64,000 nucleotides of DNA from contig CACZZO010000009.1 of NCBI GenBank assembly GCA_902785755.1, forward strand, positions 140,654-204,653, read 5' to 3'. Origin of the DNA: an uncultured Bacteroidia bacterium. Lineage in GTDB: Bacteria > Bacteroidota > Bacteroidia > Bacteroidales > F082. Shown here in pieces: positions 16,369 through 24,879 of the stretch. Each line of letters opens with the position of its first letter. Positions within the stretch are counted from its first letter, which is position 1. Under the pieces are notes generated by a model. The model was not told where the DNA came from, made no database searches, and saw only the letters and a list, made by a program, of their open reading frames with translations. The translations under genes and the position numbers were made by a program.

Positions 16369-18474
16369 ATGGAACAGAACCTCCTGCAAACGAAAATCGC
16401 TTATCTGAAGGGCGTAGGGCCGAAGAAGGCCGAAATCCTCCAAAAGGAATTAGGCGTGTCCACCTATCAAGATATGCTCAACCAGTTTCCGTTCCGTTAC
16501 ATTGACCGAAGCCAAATCCAAAAGGCGGCCTATATCAACGACGAAAGCGTTTATTATCAGTTGGTTGGAACGATTTCCAACATCAAGATGATTGGCGCAC
16601 CGAGGGCCACACGTGCCACGGGCGTTTTCACCGACGACAGTGGCAGCATCGAAGTGGTGTGGTTCCGAGGATTGAAATGGCTCAAGAACCGCTTCAAGCC
16701 GGGCGTGAAGTATGTGCTGTTCGGCAAGGCAAGCGAGTTCAACCATAACTTCAACTTCGTCCACCCCGAAATCGAGGAGTACGACCCCAAGGACCCACTC
16801 ATCGGCGAGGGCTTGCAAGGCGTTTACAACACCACGGAGCGCATGAAAGACAACGGCTTGGGCACGCGCACCATCGCCAAGTTGCAGAAACTGATTTTGC
16901 AACAGGTGTATGAATACATTCCCGAAACGCTTCCGAGAGAACTTATTGAAAAAGAACAGCTTATCCCACGCCGTTACGCCTATTACCAAATCCACCTGCC
17001 GGCCAACAACATCGAAATCCAGCAGGCCACGCGCCGACTGAAATACGAGGAGCATTTCTTCTTCCAACTCAAGTTGCTACGCAACAAAATGCACCGCGAG
17101 CAGACTGTTAAAGGTCACGTTTTCAGTGTGGTAGGCGACTATTTCAACGGTTTTTACAACAACCACCTGCCTTTCCCGCTCACCAATGCCCAAAAGCGCG
17201 TCATCAAGGAAATCCGCAAGGATTTGGGTTCGGGACACCAGATGAACCGCCTGCTGCAAGGCGATGTGGGCAGCGGCAAGACCATCGTCGCGCTGATGGT
17301 GATGCTCCTCGCTTTGGACAACGGCTTCCAAGCCTGCCTTATGGCACCAACGGAAATCCTTGCCACACAGCATTTTGCCACGCTTCAAGAGCAATTGAAG
17401 GAAATGGATATTAACTTCGCCCTACTGACGGGTTCCACCAAAACAAAAGAGCGAAACCAAATCTATAAAGGCTTGGCCGACGGCACCATGCAAATCGTAG
17501 TCGGCACCCACGCGCTGATTGAAAGCAAAGTGGTTTTCAAGAACTTGGGCTTGGCCATCATCGACGAGCAACATCGCTTCGGGGTGGAGCAAAGGTCGAA
17601 ATTCTACGAGAAAACAAATATTCCGCCACACACTTTGGTAATGACCGCCACGCCCATCCCGCGTACCCTTGCCATGACGCAATACGGCGACCTCGACGTG
17701 TCGAAAATCGATGAGTTGCCGCCCGGACGCAAACCCGTTCAGACTTATCATATTTACAGCGACGACCGCTACCGCATCATGATGTTCATGAAACAGCAGA
17801 TCGCACTCGGGCGACAGATTTATGTGGTCTATCCCTGCATCAAGGAATCGGAAAACACGGACATGATTGCGCTTCAGGAGGGTTATGAGGCCTTGCTGCA
17901 CGATTTCCCTGAGCCGCAGTACAAGATTTGCGTATGCCACGGTCGGCTGAGTGCCGAGGACAAAGATTTTGAGATGCAGCGCTTTATTAATAGGAATGCA
18001 CAAATCATGGTGGCGACGACGGTTATTGAGGTGGGCGTGAACATCCCCAACGCCACGGTGATGATTATCGAGAACGCCAACCGATTTGGTCTGTCGCAGT
18101 TGCATCAATTGCGCGGTCGCGTGGGGCGCGGCGCCGACCAATCCTATTGCATCCTCGTCACCGACCACAAACTCACCGCCGACGGCAAGACCCGCATGAA
18201 AACCATGTGCAGCACCAACGACGGCTTCGAAATCGCCGAAGTCGATTTGGAACTGCGCGGTCCCGGAGAAACGGGCGGCACGCGCCAATCCGGACAAATC
18301 GAAATGCTCATCGGCGACTTGCAAAAAGACGGTGCATTAATCCCGCAAGTCCGCGAAGCCGCCATCCACCTCCTGGCCGATGACCCGAAACTCATCAAAC
18401 CCGAAAACAGAATGTTGCGCGAGCATTACAAGGAGTTGTTTGCGCAGACTTTTGATTGGAGCCAGATAGGGTAG
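16369..18474 (+). CDS. recG: ATP-dependent DNA helicase RecG
   Basis: Branch-migrating helicase that remodels stalled replication forks. The 701-residue product has an N-terminal wedge/OB domain (YLKGVGPKKAEILQKELGV, FPFRYIDRSQI) and two RecA-like domains. The latter show LQGDVGSGKTIVAL (Walker A), DEQHRFGVEQR (DExH type), TATPIPRTL and HQLRGRVGRGADQSYCIL (motif VI). The ATG at 16369 gives the canonical MEQNLL-type N terminus; an upstream in-frame ATG (16309) lies inside the divergent TatD-family gene. Confidence 0.97.
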   Translation: MEQNLLQTKIAYLKGVGPKKAEILQKELGVSTYQDMLNQFPFRYIDRSQIQKAAYINDESVYYQLVGTISNIKMIGAPRATRATGVFTDDSGSIEVVWFRGLKWLKNRFKPGVKYVLFGKASEFNHNFNFVHPEIEEYDPKDPLIGEGLQGVYNTTERMKDNGLGTRTIAKLQKLILQQVYEYIPETLPRELIEKEQLIPRRYAYYQIHLPANNIEIQQATRRLKYEEHFFFQLKLLRNKMHREQTVKGHVFSVVGDYFNGFYNNHLPFPLTNAQKRVIKEIRKDLGSGHQMNRLLQGDVGSGKTIVALMVMLLALDNGFQACLMAPTEILATQHFATLQEQLKEMDINFALLTGSTKTKERNQIYKGLADGTMQIVVGTHALIESKVVFKNLGLAIIDEQHRFGVEQRSKFYEKTNIPPHTLVMTATPIPRTLAMTQYGDLDVSKIDELPPGRKPVQTYHIYSDDRYRIMMFMKQQIALGRQIYVVYPCIKESENTDMIALQEGYEALLHDFPEPQYKICVCHGRLSAEDKDFEMQRFINRNAQIMVATTVIEVGVNIPNATVMIIENANRFGLSQLHQLRGRVGRGADQSYCILVTDHKLTADGKTRMKTMCSTNDGFEIAEVDLELRGPGETGGTRQSGQIEMLIGDLQKDGALIPQVREAAIHLLADDPKLIKPENRMLREHYKELFAQTFDWSQIG

Positions 18475-18476
18475 AA

Positions 18477-18537
18477 TTATATCAGAACGGATGTAATTTT
18501 ATAGAAAACATGTTGTTTTATATCATTTCCAATGTAA
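18477..18537. promoter_or_regulatory. Operator-like repeats upstream of the hip operon
   Basis: TTATATCAGAACGGATGTAA (18477-18496) and TTATATCATTTCCAATGTAA (18518-18537) are related imperfect palindromes 41 bp apart, with an ACATGT-containing sequence midway. They lie 17-77 bp upstream of the -7 box. HipB-type antitoxins usually repress their own operon by binding such sites; the assignment here is inference. Confidence 0.45.
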
Positions 18538-18553
18538 TTTCAATAAAAAGTAT

Positions 18554-18561
18554 TACTTTTG
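18554..18561 (+). promoter_or_regulatory. -7 promoter box of the hipBST operon
   Basis: TACTTTTG matches TAnnTTTG, 21 bp before the hipB ATG and 16 bp after the second operator-like palindrome. Confidence 0.45.
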
Positions 18562-18582
18562 CAGCCGAAAGGATGTAAAACA

Positions 18583-18816
18583 ATGAAAAAAACACCATTG
18601 ACAGAAACCGTAAAACGGCTCCGAAAACAATACGGCCTTACCCAAGAACAACTTGCCTTCAAATCAGGCGTGGGCTTGAATTTCGTGCGCGAGATGGAGC
18701 AAGGTAAAGCCACCGTTAGGCTCGACAAAGTGAACCAAGTGCTCAATTTATTCAATTATGAGATGGTGCCCGTTTCAAGAAAGGATAGGAATGAAAAAGG
18801 CTCTGATATACTTTAG
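18583..18816 (+). CDS. hipB: HipB-like XRE antitoxin/repressor
   Basis: A 77-residue Cro/C1-type helix-turn-helix protein (TVKRLRKQYGLTQEQLAFKS, then GVGLNFVREMEQGKATVRL). In three-gene Hip systems this subunit binds operator DNA and joins the complex with HipS and HipT. The ATG at 18583 is chosen because a TTG at 18559 would overlap the -7 box. Its last 26 bp overlap the hipS start, showing a tight operon. Confidence 0.85.
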   Translation: MKKTPLTETVKRLRKQYGLTQEQLAFKSGVGLNFVREMEQGKATVRLDKVNQVLNLFNYEMVPVSRKDRNEKGSDIL

Positions 18817-19126
18817 GGATGTCTTGGCGGGACGACTCTCCGAGACAGATGATGGTTATGAGTTTCAATACGAAACAACCTACCTTGCTATGCCACAGAC
18901 CGAACCCATCAGCCTCACCATGCCGTTGCGCGAAGATGCTTATCAAAGCCCGTTGTTGTTTCCCTTTTTCGATGGGCTGATACCTGAAGGTTGGCTTTTG
19001 GATGTGGCCATACGTAATACCAACATCAGCATCCTTGACCGCATGTCACTACTGCTTTTGTGTTGCAAGGACTGCATTGGCGCAGTAAGTGTTGTACCTG
19101 AAAATGAAGAAGAAAGCGATGAGTAG
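18791..19126 (+). CDS. hipS: HipS-like protein (HipA N-terminal subdomain as a separate gene)
   Basis: A 111-residue protein corresponding to the N-terminal subdomain 1 of HipA (couple_hipA type): GRLSETDDGYEFQYE, ISLTMPLREDAY and LFPFFDGLIPEGWLLD. In classical hipBA this domain is fused to the kinase; here it ends at its own stop and the kinase begins in an overlapping frame (ATGAGTAG). This matches the hipB-hipS-hipT order described for HipBST systems, where HipS is the antitoxin proper. The ATG at 18791 excludes an 11-residue extension read from within hipB. Confidence 0.85.
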   Translation: MKKALIYFRDVLAGRLSETDDGYEFQYETTYLAMPQTEPISLTMPLREDAYQSPLLFPFFDGLIPEGWLLDVAIRNTNISILDRMSLLLLCCKDCIGAVSVVPENEEESDE

Positions 19127-20060
19127 ATGCTTGTATTGCTATAAGGAATTGGATAAGGGTGAGCATGATTTCCATGCCCGTTGCGCCCGCAAATTTTTCG
19201 GCATGTCCGATGCTCCTGTGATGGATTATACCCAAGCCGATATGGACCGCTTGGCCGAGCAAATCATCCGCTCGCAGACCACACTTACAGGTGTGCAGCC
19301 AAAATTGTCGCTCAACCTACAGAAACATGAAGGCGGCCAACGATTGACGATTGTCGGTTTATGGGGTGCTTATATCTTCAAACCTCAAACTTCGCTTTTT
19401 TCAGAACTTCCAGAAAACGAAGACCTTACCATGCATTTGGCAGAGATGGCAGGTATTAGGACGGCGCAACATTCTCTGATTCATCTTGCCGATGGTTCAT
19501 TGGGCTACCTCACTCGCCGCATGGATCGTGATGCGATAGGCAACAAATTGCCGATGGAAGACTTTTGCCAACTGACTGAACGGCAGACCGAATACAAATA
19601 CCGCAGTTCCTACGAGCAAGTGGCCAAAGCAATTGAAAAACACTCTTCTGTTCCCCAACTGGATTTGGTCAATTTCTATGAAGTGGTGCTGTTTTGCTGG
19701 CTTACGGGCAATAACGACATGCATTTGAAGAACTTTTCGTTGCTTTCCAAAGAATCAGGTCGTTATGAGCTTTCTCCTGCCTACGATTTGCTCAATTCAA
19801 CAATAGTAAATCCCGCTGATACGGAAGAGTTGGCACTCACTTTGAACGGGAAAAAGTGCCGCATTAACCGCAAAGATTTTATTGAAGCCGCAAGCAAGGC
19901 TGGAATTTCAGAAAAAATCATTGACGGAATGATAAAGCAATTCAAGAAATGCCTGCCTGCTTGGGAAGAGAAAGTAGATGAATCGTTTTTGTCGGATGAA
20001 ATGAAAAACAAATACAAAGAATTGATATACAATAGGATGAACAGAGTGTTGGACTATTGA
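19119..20060 (+). CDS. hipT: HipT-like serine/threonine kinase toxin
   Basis: A 313-residue HipA-type kinase without the HipA N-terminal subdomain. It opens with a zinc-ribbon-like C-x2-C ... H-x2-C (CLYCYKELDKGEHDFHARC). A glycine-rich loop SQTTLTGVQPK (residues 52-62), ATP-contacting Lys88 (IFKPQ), the catalytic TGNNDMHLKN (Asp200, Asn205) and the metal-binding SPAYDLLN (Asp223) are intact. In the characterised HipT the loop carries two autophosphorylated serines; here the equivalent positions look like Thr55 and Thr57. Known relatives phosphorylate aminoacyl-tRNA synthetases, but the target here is unknown. Confidence 0.85.
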   Translation: MSRCLYCYKELDKGEHDFHARCARKFFGMSDAPVMDYTQADMDRLAEQIIRSQTTLTGVQPKLSLNLQKHEGGQRLTIVGLWGAYIFKPQTSLFSELPENEDLTMHLAEMAGIRTAQHSLIHLADGSLGYLTRRMDRDAIGNKLPMEDFCQLTERQTEYKYRSSYEQVAKAIEKHSSVPQLDLVNFYEVVLFCWLTGNNDMHLKNFSLLSKESGRYELSPAYDLLNSTIVNPADTEELALTLNGKKCRINRKDFIEAASKAGISEKIIDGMIKQFKKCLPAWEEKVDESFLSDEMKNKYKELIYNRMNRVLDY

Positions 20061-20095
20061 AAGTTCTGCGGATTCTGCGAGTTCTGCGTGAAATC

Positions 20096-20599
20096 TCATT
20101 TCCTTTTCCTAAACGAATAAAACTTATTAGTCAAGTAACTGAATGTCACGCAGATGACGGAGATGATGACGTATGAAACGGTCGGCCACCATTGGAACAC
20201 TTCGACAAAGAGTTTCAGGCCAAAATAGTTGAGGAAAATATTGCCTATGGTCACGAGGAAATACCTGACAATCTGCGTTCTACCGCGCAATGTGGAACCC
20301 GAAAAACTGATGTGGCGCGCCATCCAAAAACCCGTCAGGAAAGTAATGGGAAACTTGAACACGAAGGCCGCGATGTGGGGCGTAAAGGCAATGAAGCCAA
20401 GGTCGAAGACCTGACCTTTGAAGATGAAATGATAGAAAACATAGTACAGCACCCACTCCAACACAAGATTCATTCCGCCGCAAGCCGCGTAACGGAACAG
20501 CTCAAGGCCCATCACCTTGCGGAAAGGTGGATAGAAAAAGTCGATGACCGAAGTCAAGGTGCGTTCTATCCAAAGTTCTATGTTTTTCAGGGCTGACAT
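20096..20599 (-). CDS. GtrA-family membrane protein
   Basis: A 167-residue protein with four predicted membrane helices (FRYAACGGMNLVLEWVLYYV, FIAFTPHIAAFVFKFPITFL, IVRYFLVTIGNIFLNYFGLK, VSYVIISVICVTFSYLTNKF). It has the GtrA-type motif YLTNKFYSFRK at the C terminus. Family members are thought to help move lipid-linked sugars across the membrane. It follows the mevalonate kinase gene by 21 bp on the same strand, so it may share a transcript with the isoprenoid genes; a role with polyprenyl-linked sugars would fit but is inference. Confidence 0.85.
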   Translation of the reverse strand: MSALKNIELWIERTLTSVIDFFYPPFRKVMGLELFRYAACGGMNLVLEWVLYYVFYHFIFKGQVFDLGFIAFTPHIAAFVFKFPITFLTGFWMARHISFSGSTLRGRTQIVRYFLVTIGNIFLNYFGLKLFVEVFQWWPTVSYVIISVICVTFSYLTNKFYSFRKRK

Positions 20600-20620
20600 T
20601 CGAGGCGCAAAAATACGAAT

Positions 20621-21505
20621 TTACAGCCAAATCACCTCAAAATCCTTGAGCAATTCAGTGGCTTTCTCCACATCGTCGGTGAAACCCAAAACATAGCCGC
20701 CACCGCCTGAGCCTGAGATTTTTACGCCGAAATTGAAACCAAAATCGGTCGTGAAAAGGTCGAGCGTGTTTTCGGTTATCATCGGGCGGAGGAACTGCAA
20801 TTGGCCTTGGGCAAGTTGGTTCAACGATTTGAAAAACAATTCTTTATCGCCTGAAATCATCGCGTCAATGCAAGTCTTGACGCAGGGCAAATACTCCGCT
20901 TGGAAACGATTCAAGAAATCAGGATTTTCACGCTGCTGCTTAAAATGCTCGACCAATGGCTTGGTGTTGCTCTTTATCTTCGTGTCAATCAGGCAGATGT
21001 GGATGTCTTTTTTGAGGAAATCATCCGAAAGCAACTCAACACCTTTTGGCGTGATTTTGAACGGCTTACCCAAATAACATTGCAACGGGTCGATGCCGCT
21101 GCTGCTGCCGTGGAAATGACTCTCCATTTGGCCGAAATGGATTTTCAGTTGCAAGTAATCCTCCATTTTTTGCTTGGCGTAACGGTCGTAAACCGCCGCG
21201 ACCAACGTTCCCGAACTGCCCAAACCATAGCCCGAAGGCACATTGGAAGCGAGGAACAAACCTTCGTTCAAGTCTTTATTAAAAGATTGAAAATCAAAGA
21301 GATTCGATAATTTTTGGTTTTCAGAAAGATATTTGCAAAACTGCTTCAAACTATGGTTGGAGGGAAGCGATGAAGCAAGGTTCCGGCTTTGCGGAAACTG
21401 CCATTGCGCCGAAAATCGCTTCAAAGGAATCATCAGCGCGGTGACATCGAAAATCATCGAATATTCGCCGAAAAGGATGACTTTGCTATAGTAACGGTCT
21501 CTCAT
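20621..21505 (-). CDS. mvk: Mevalonate kinase (GHMP family)
   Basis: Phosphorylates mevalonate to 5-phosphomevalonate. The 294-residue GHMP kinase shows the N-terminal SKVILFGEYS motif, the ATP-binding loop NVPSGYGLGSSGTLVAAV and the C-terminal KISGSGGGGYVLGF. The substrate-loop segment HFHGSSSGIDPL is typical of bacterial mevalonate kinases. ATG 21505 overlaps the stop of the upstream decarboxylase (TGATG), so the two are translationally coupled; a GTG at 21508 is less likely. The substrate call leans on this pairing. Confidence 0.85.
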   Translation of the reverse strand: MRDRYYSKVILFGEYSMIFDVTALMIPLKRFSAQWQFPQSRNLASSLPSNHSLKQFCKYLSENQKLSNLFDFQSFNKDLNEGLFLASNVPSGYGLGSSGTLVAAVYDRYAKQKMEDYLQLKIHFGQMESHFHGSSSGIDPLQCYLGKPFKITPKGVELLSDDFLKKDIHICLIDTKIKSNTKPLVEHFKQQRENPDFLNRFQAEYLPCVKTCIDAMISGDKELFFKSLNQLAQGQLQFLRPMITENTLDLFTTDFGFNFGVKISGSGGGGYVLGFTDDVEKATELLKDFEVIWL

Positions 21506-22590
21506 CACAGCAATTTTTTCGGGCCGTCACCAACATGGTCGGCAATCCAACGGCCTTGGTTACAATACTTTAGCAATTCGCTCTTGATAAAGCTTTCCAC
21601 TTTTTCCGCCTCGCTGTCAGGATAAAGCAAATGCACATTTGGACCCGCATCCAAAGTGAAACAGAGCGGGATTTGGGTTTCATTTCGGAAAGTCCTGACT
21701 TCCTCGATGATACGCAAAGTGTTGGGTTTCATTAAAATAAAAGACGGATTGGAGCACATCATCAGGGCGTGGAGTTGCAGGGCTTCGCTTTCAGTGATAT
21801 TAATAAAGGTGTCCAAGTCGCCTGATTTCAAAGCCGCAAGTAGGTTTTTGATATTCTCGTTTGCCTGTGCATAACGCGCTGAGGCGTAAGGGTTTCCTTC
21901 CATCAAGGCATGACCTGCACGACTTGAAACGGACTTGGTTTCGCCGCTGACAATCAAAATGCTGTCGTGATAAGTCTTGAAAATGGGATGGATGTCGTTT
22001 TCGAGCGAAACGGCATATTCGTCGGAACTGCCTTTATAATAAGGCGTTGCGCCCCAAAGTGCCATTTTCGGAAACACCGAGCGTGCCGCACTGCCCGAGG
22101 CCAATCGTGAGAAGTAAGAGGCTTTTCGTAAAACCATGTCTATGGGTCGACCCTTCGACAGGCTCAGGGACCTCTCGATTTCCAACAAACACATCACGAA
22201 TGCACTCATCGAAGAAGCCGAAGAAGCAATGCCAGAAGAATGTGGGAAAGTGTTGCGGCTCTCAACTTTCAGATTCAGTTGATTAATGAAAGGGAAAAAC
22301 GCCTGATTTTCAACCAAAAACTTCTCGATTTTCGCGCCGAAAGCGGGGTTTTCCTTGCCCTCGAAAAAGAATTGGAAACCAAATTTTTCGGCTTTTTCAA
22401 AATCAACGAATGTCTCGGAGCGACATTCCGACAATGTAAAGCTAATCGACGGATTCTGTGGGAGTTGTTTACCTCGTTTGCCCCAATATTTCACCAAGGC
22501 GATATTCGATGGGCTTGCCCAGCCTACTTTGCCTTGAAAGCCGCTCGGCACCTCGCCCTTGAAGGCCTCGTTTAACCATTTGTTTTCCAT
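21505..22590 (-). CDS. mvaD: Diphosphomevalonate decarboxylase
   Basis: Converts mevalonate diphosphate to isopentenyl diphosphate with ATP. The 361-residue GHMP enzyme has the family's N-terminal ASPSNIALVKYWGKR, the ATP loop NTFPHSSGIASSASS, SGSAARSVF, and the FTLDAGPNVHLLY segment with the catalytic aspartate. Between LLEIE and the conserved LRKASYFSRL helix (about residues 140-149) lies RSLSLSKGRP, which is the protein reading of a dispersed palindrome (22151-22171) inserted in frame. Confidence 0.93.
   Translation of the reverse strand: MENKWLNEAFKGEVPSGFQGKVGWASPSNIALVKYWGKRGKQLPQNPSISFTLSECRSETFVDFEKAEKFGFQFFFEGKENPAFGAKIEKFLVENQAFFPFINQLNLKVESRNTFPHSSGIASSASSMSAFVMCLLEIERSLSLSKGRPIDMVLRKASYFSRLASGSAARSVFPKMALWGATPYYKGSSDEYAVSLENDIHPIFKTYHDSILIVSGETKSVSSRAGHALMEGNPYASARYAQANENIKNLLAALKSGDLDTFINITESEALQLHALMMCSNPSFILMKPNTLRIIEEVRTFRNETQIPLCFTLDAGPNVHLLYPDSEAEKVESFIKSELLKYCNQGRWIADHVGDGPKKLL
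22151..22171. repeat. Dispersed palindrome inserted in mvaD
   Basis: CCCTTCGACAGGCTCAGGGA and its 3' neighbour base form the same element as in polA (5385-5407), in the opposite orientation with respect to the coding strand. It is read as SLSLSKG inside the decarboxylase. Confidence 0.8.
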
Positions 22591-22679
22591 TTCCGATGTG
22601 TTTTGCGCTGCGAAAATAGGGAATTATTCCTTACCGCCGCCCATGCCACAAGGTTTTATGGCCATTTGGCACCCAACCG

Positions 22680-23153
22680 TCATTGTTCGCGGACGAACAT
22701 CAAATTCGTGTCATGCCCAAAAGTGACCTCGAACTGGAAATAATCGCGCTCGTCCTTCTTGATGCTGACGGAGTAGGTTTGTCCCAACTTCAGGTTTTCG
22801 ATGATGATGTCCAAATGGCGACCGCACAAGCAATCGGCCCACGAATCATCATAGAGCAGTTCGATGGAGATGTTTTGTTCCTGCGTTTGGATTTCAGGTC
22901 GGATGGTGTCCACTCCACAGGAGAATTGCGTGTTTGTGGTGCTGATTTTCAACTTCGTGTCGTCAACGGTGGTCGCGTAAATCGTGTCATTCTGTTCATT
23001 GTCGCGATGGAGAACGATGTCGTTGCATCCCGAAACGAAGAAGCCGGAAACTTTGGGCTGCTGTGCCTCTTTCTTGTTGCATCCCTCCAAGGCGAGGAAT
23101 CCGATGACGAAAAGCGCCGTCAGGGCGATGATGGTTTTGATTGATTTGTTCAT
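22680..23153 (-). CDS. Putative lipoprotein
   Basis: A 157-residue protein with a signal peptide and lipobox (TALFVIGFLALEGC, then NKK). The mature region is mainly beta strands, with cysteines in CLCGRHLDIIIENLKLGQTY that could form a disulphide or bind metal. No family is recognised. It is encoded just downstream of a T9SS protein gene and upstream of mvaD on the same strand. Confidence 0.65.
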   Translation of the reverse strand: MNKSIKTIIALTALFVIGFLALEGCNKKEAQQPKVSGFFVSGCNDIVLHRDNEQNDTIYATTVDDTKLKISTTNTQFSCGVDTIRPEIQTQEQNISIELLYDDSWADCLCGRHLDIIIENLKLGQTYSVSIKKDERDYFQFEVTFGHDTNLMFVREQ

Positions 23154-23186
23154 GACGTTTTGTTTTTAATTGTTATGTGATGTGTT

Positions 23187-24848
23187 TCAGTTTTTTACGA
23201 TTTTCCGTATGAAACGCTCCTTGTTTTCCGTGATGATGGAAACGAAGTAAACGCCTTGCTTCAAGTTGCTGATGTTGATTTCGTTTGTGCCCTGCACGGT
23301 ATTCACCAATTGGCCAAGGACATTGTAAACCTTCACTTCGGCTACTCCCAAACCGCCTATCGTTACTGTTCCGTTTGTTGGATTAGGATAAACCAATAAT
23401 GCTTCATCAAGTGGCCTTGGCCATTCCGGCACTTGCCAAGTCGTATAATCCACCGTGTCAGTAACATGAAGCACCCAATAGTTACTATAGGAGTTCATTA
23501 AATAGGCTGTGTCGTTTGTACAATCGTAGTCGCCGCAAGGCATTTCACCACCCGAACTGTCAGCCTGTCCGAGGATAGTGTATTCTCTATCACTGTGCTT
23601 GATCACATCTTCTAAATACTCATGAGATTCTGTTTGTGTGCCTATGGCTCTTTCCCAAAGCAGGTTGCCGTTGCTGTCAGTGCGGAAAACCCACAACTTG
23701 TTTCCAATTTCAAGATTCCAAGCAGGCTTCAAATTGTTGGCGCTTTGCGAATCACCGTCTAATGACATGGTGGTTCCAAAAACAGTAAAGCCTCCATCCT
23801 CAGTCAAGAAGACTTTGACAATCTGTTCGTCTTTTGTGCCGCCATAGCACTTGCTCCAAAGTACATTGCCATCCAAATCTGTGCGCAGCAGCCAAATATC
23901 AGAAGTCAAAGGCATGTGAGGTTGTCCATACCAATGCCCAGGATGATACCCTGCGCCTTGAAGGTCACCGTCCAATGACGAAGAATGCCCTCCAAACAAA
24001 TAACCATCGGGTAGTTCTATGACATTGGAAAATGAATCATTTTTGTTTCCTCCATAGCAACGGTTCCATTCCACTTCACCATTGGCATTCATCTTGACCA
24101 ATATACCATCGACATATCCGCCAGAATGAACACAACTCTCTATGCTACCGCTTACGAATTGGTTATCTGCATCACAAACAATATATAATCCTCCATCTTT
24201 AGCGGTAGCAATAGTGGCATCGCCTTCGCTTCCATCGGTTCCTATGGTTGTTTCCCACTCCAGATTACCGTTTTTGTCCAATTTTACAACCCAAATATCC
24301 GAACTGCCATAATACTGGCTAACATCGCCACATGCCCATTCTCCATGTATTGCAGTGCAAACAATACCGCCGTCATCAGTGGCAACCCCACTCAATGAAT
24401 AAGGGAAAAAGTGGTCTTCACAGCCCAAAAGGCGTTCCCAAATGACATTCAGTTCGCCATCCCCTCGCATAATCGCCAATCCTGCATTTCCCGTTGATGG
24501 GAAACCTTTCTTTCCAAAATAGTAGAATTCATTATCATTGTCCTTTGCATTAAAGATGCCATGATACCGACAATCTTGGTTACAATCTTGGTTGATGATA
24601 TTCAGATTTTCGTCAATCCTAATTGTCCATGTCCCTTTAATGCCTTGCGTACCGCATGAAACCATTCCACTCCCCAATTCAGACCATCCCTCTATAATGA
24701 AACCATTGTTTGTTGAGGCAAATCCTGCTGGTTCATCAAATCCCAGTCCTCCATAACATTGCTGCCAATCGATGCGAAGTTGGGCTTTCATTGTGCCTCC
24801 CGCCACCAACAGGAGCGCAAGCAGGGTCAAAATTCTTGTTGTTTTCAT
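23187..24848 (-). CDS. T9SS-exported protein with beta-propeller-like repeats
   Basis: A 553-residue secreted protein. The signal peptide is MKTTRILTLLALLLVAGGTM cleaved near KAQ. The middle consists of about eight repeats of the form 'vvkLDknGnleWe...G...De...i..t.DGGy.i.g', for example GNLEWETTIGTDGSEGDATI and GNVLWSKCYGGTKDEQIVKV. They look like propeller blades of delta-60-repeat or PQQ-like type. The C terminus, from LLVYPNPTNGTVTI to KERFIRKIVKN, is a type A T9SS sorting domain. An upstream extension to 24965 lacks a signal peptide at its start. The exported function is unknown; it is flanked by two lipoprotein genes. Confidence 0.85.
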   Translation of the reverse strand: MKTTRILTLLALLLVAGGTMKAQLRIDWQQCYGGLGFDEPAGFASTNNGFIIEGWSELGSGMVSCGTQGIKGTWTIRIDENLNIINQDCNQDCRYHGIFNAKDNDNEFYYFGKKGFPSTGNAGLAIMRGDGELNVIWERLLGCEDHFFPYSLSGVATDDGGIVCTAIHGEWACGDVSQYYGSSDIWVVKLDKNGNLEWETTIGTDGSEGDATIATAKDGGLYIVCDADNQFVSGSIESCVHSGGYVDGILVKMNANGEVEWNRCYGGNKNDSFSNVIELPDGYLFGGHSSSLDGDLQGAGYHPGHWYGQPHMPLTSDIWLLRTDLDGNVLWSKCYGGTKDEQIVKVFLTEDGGFTVFGTTMSLDGDSQSANNLKPAWNLEIGNKLWVFRTDSNGNLLWERAIGTQTESHEYLEDVIKHSDREYTILGQADSSGGEMPCGDYDCTNDTAYLMNSYSNYWVLHVTDTVDYTTWQVPEWPRPLDEALLVYPNPTNGTVTIGGLGVAEVKVYNVLGQLVNTVQGTNEINISNLKQGVYFVSIITENKERFIRKIVKN

Positions 24849-24879
24849 TGTTCTAATTGGTTTTATTGTCATCATAATA

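Noticed and set aside
18791..20060. hipS and hipT as a single hipA gene broken by a frameshift
   Set aside because: The overlap ATGAGTAG places a proper start at a zinc-ribbon motif typical for stand-alone HipT, and both parts have complete domain boundaries, so a genuine three-gene system is the better reading.
20062..20088. 9 bp repeats TTCTGCGGA/TTCTGCGAG downstream of hipT as an attachment site
   Set aside because: Only three imperfect units, no integrase nearby and no second copy seen in the window.
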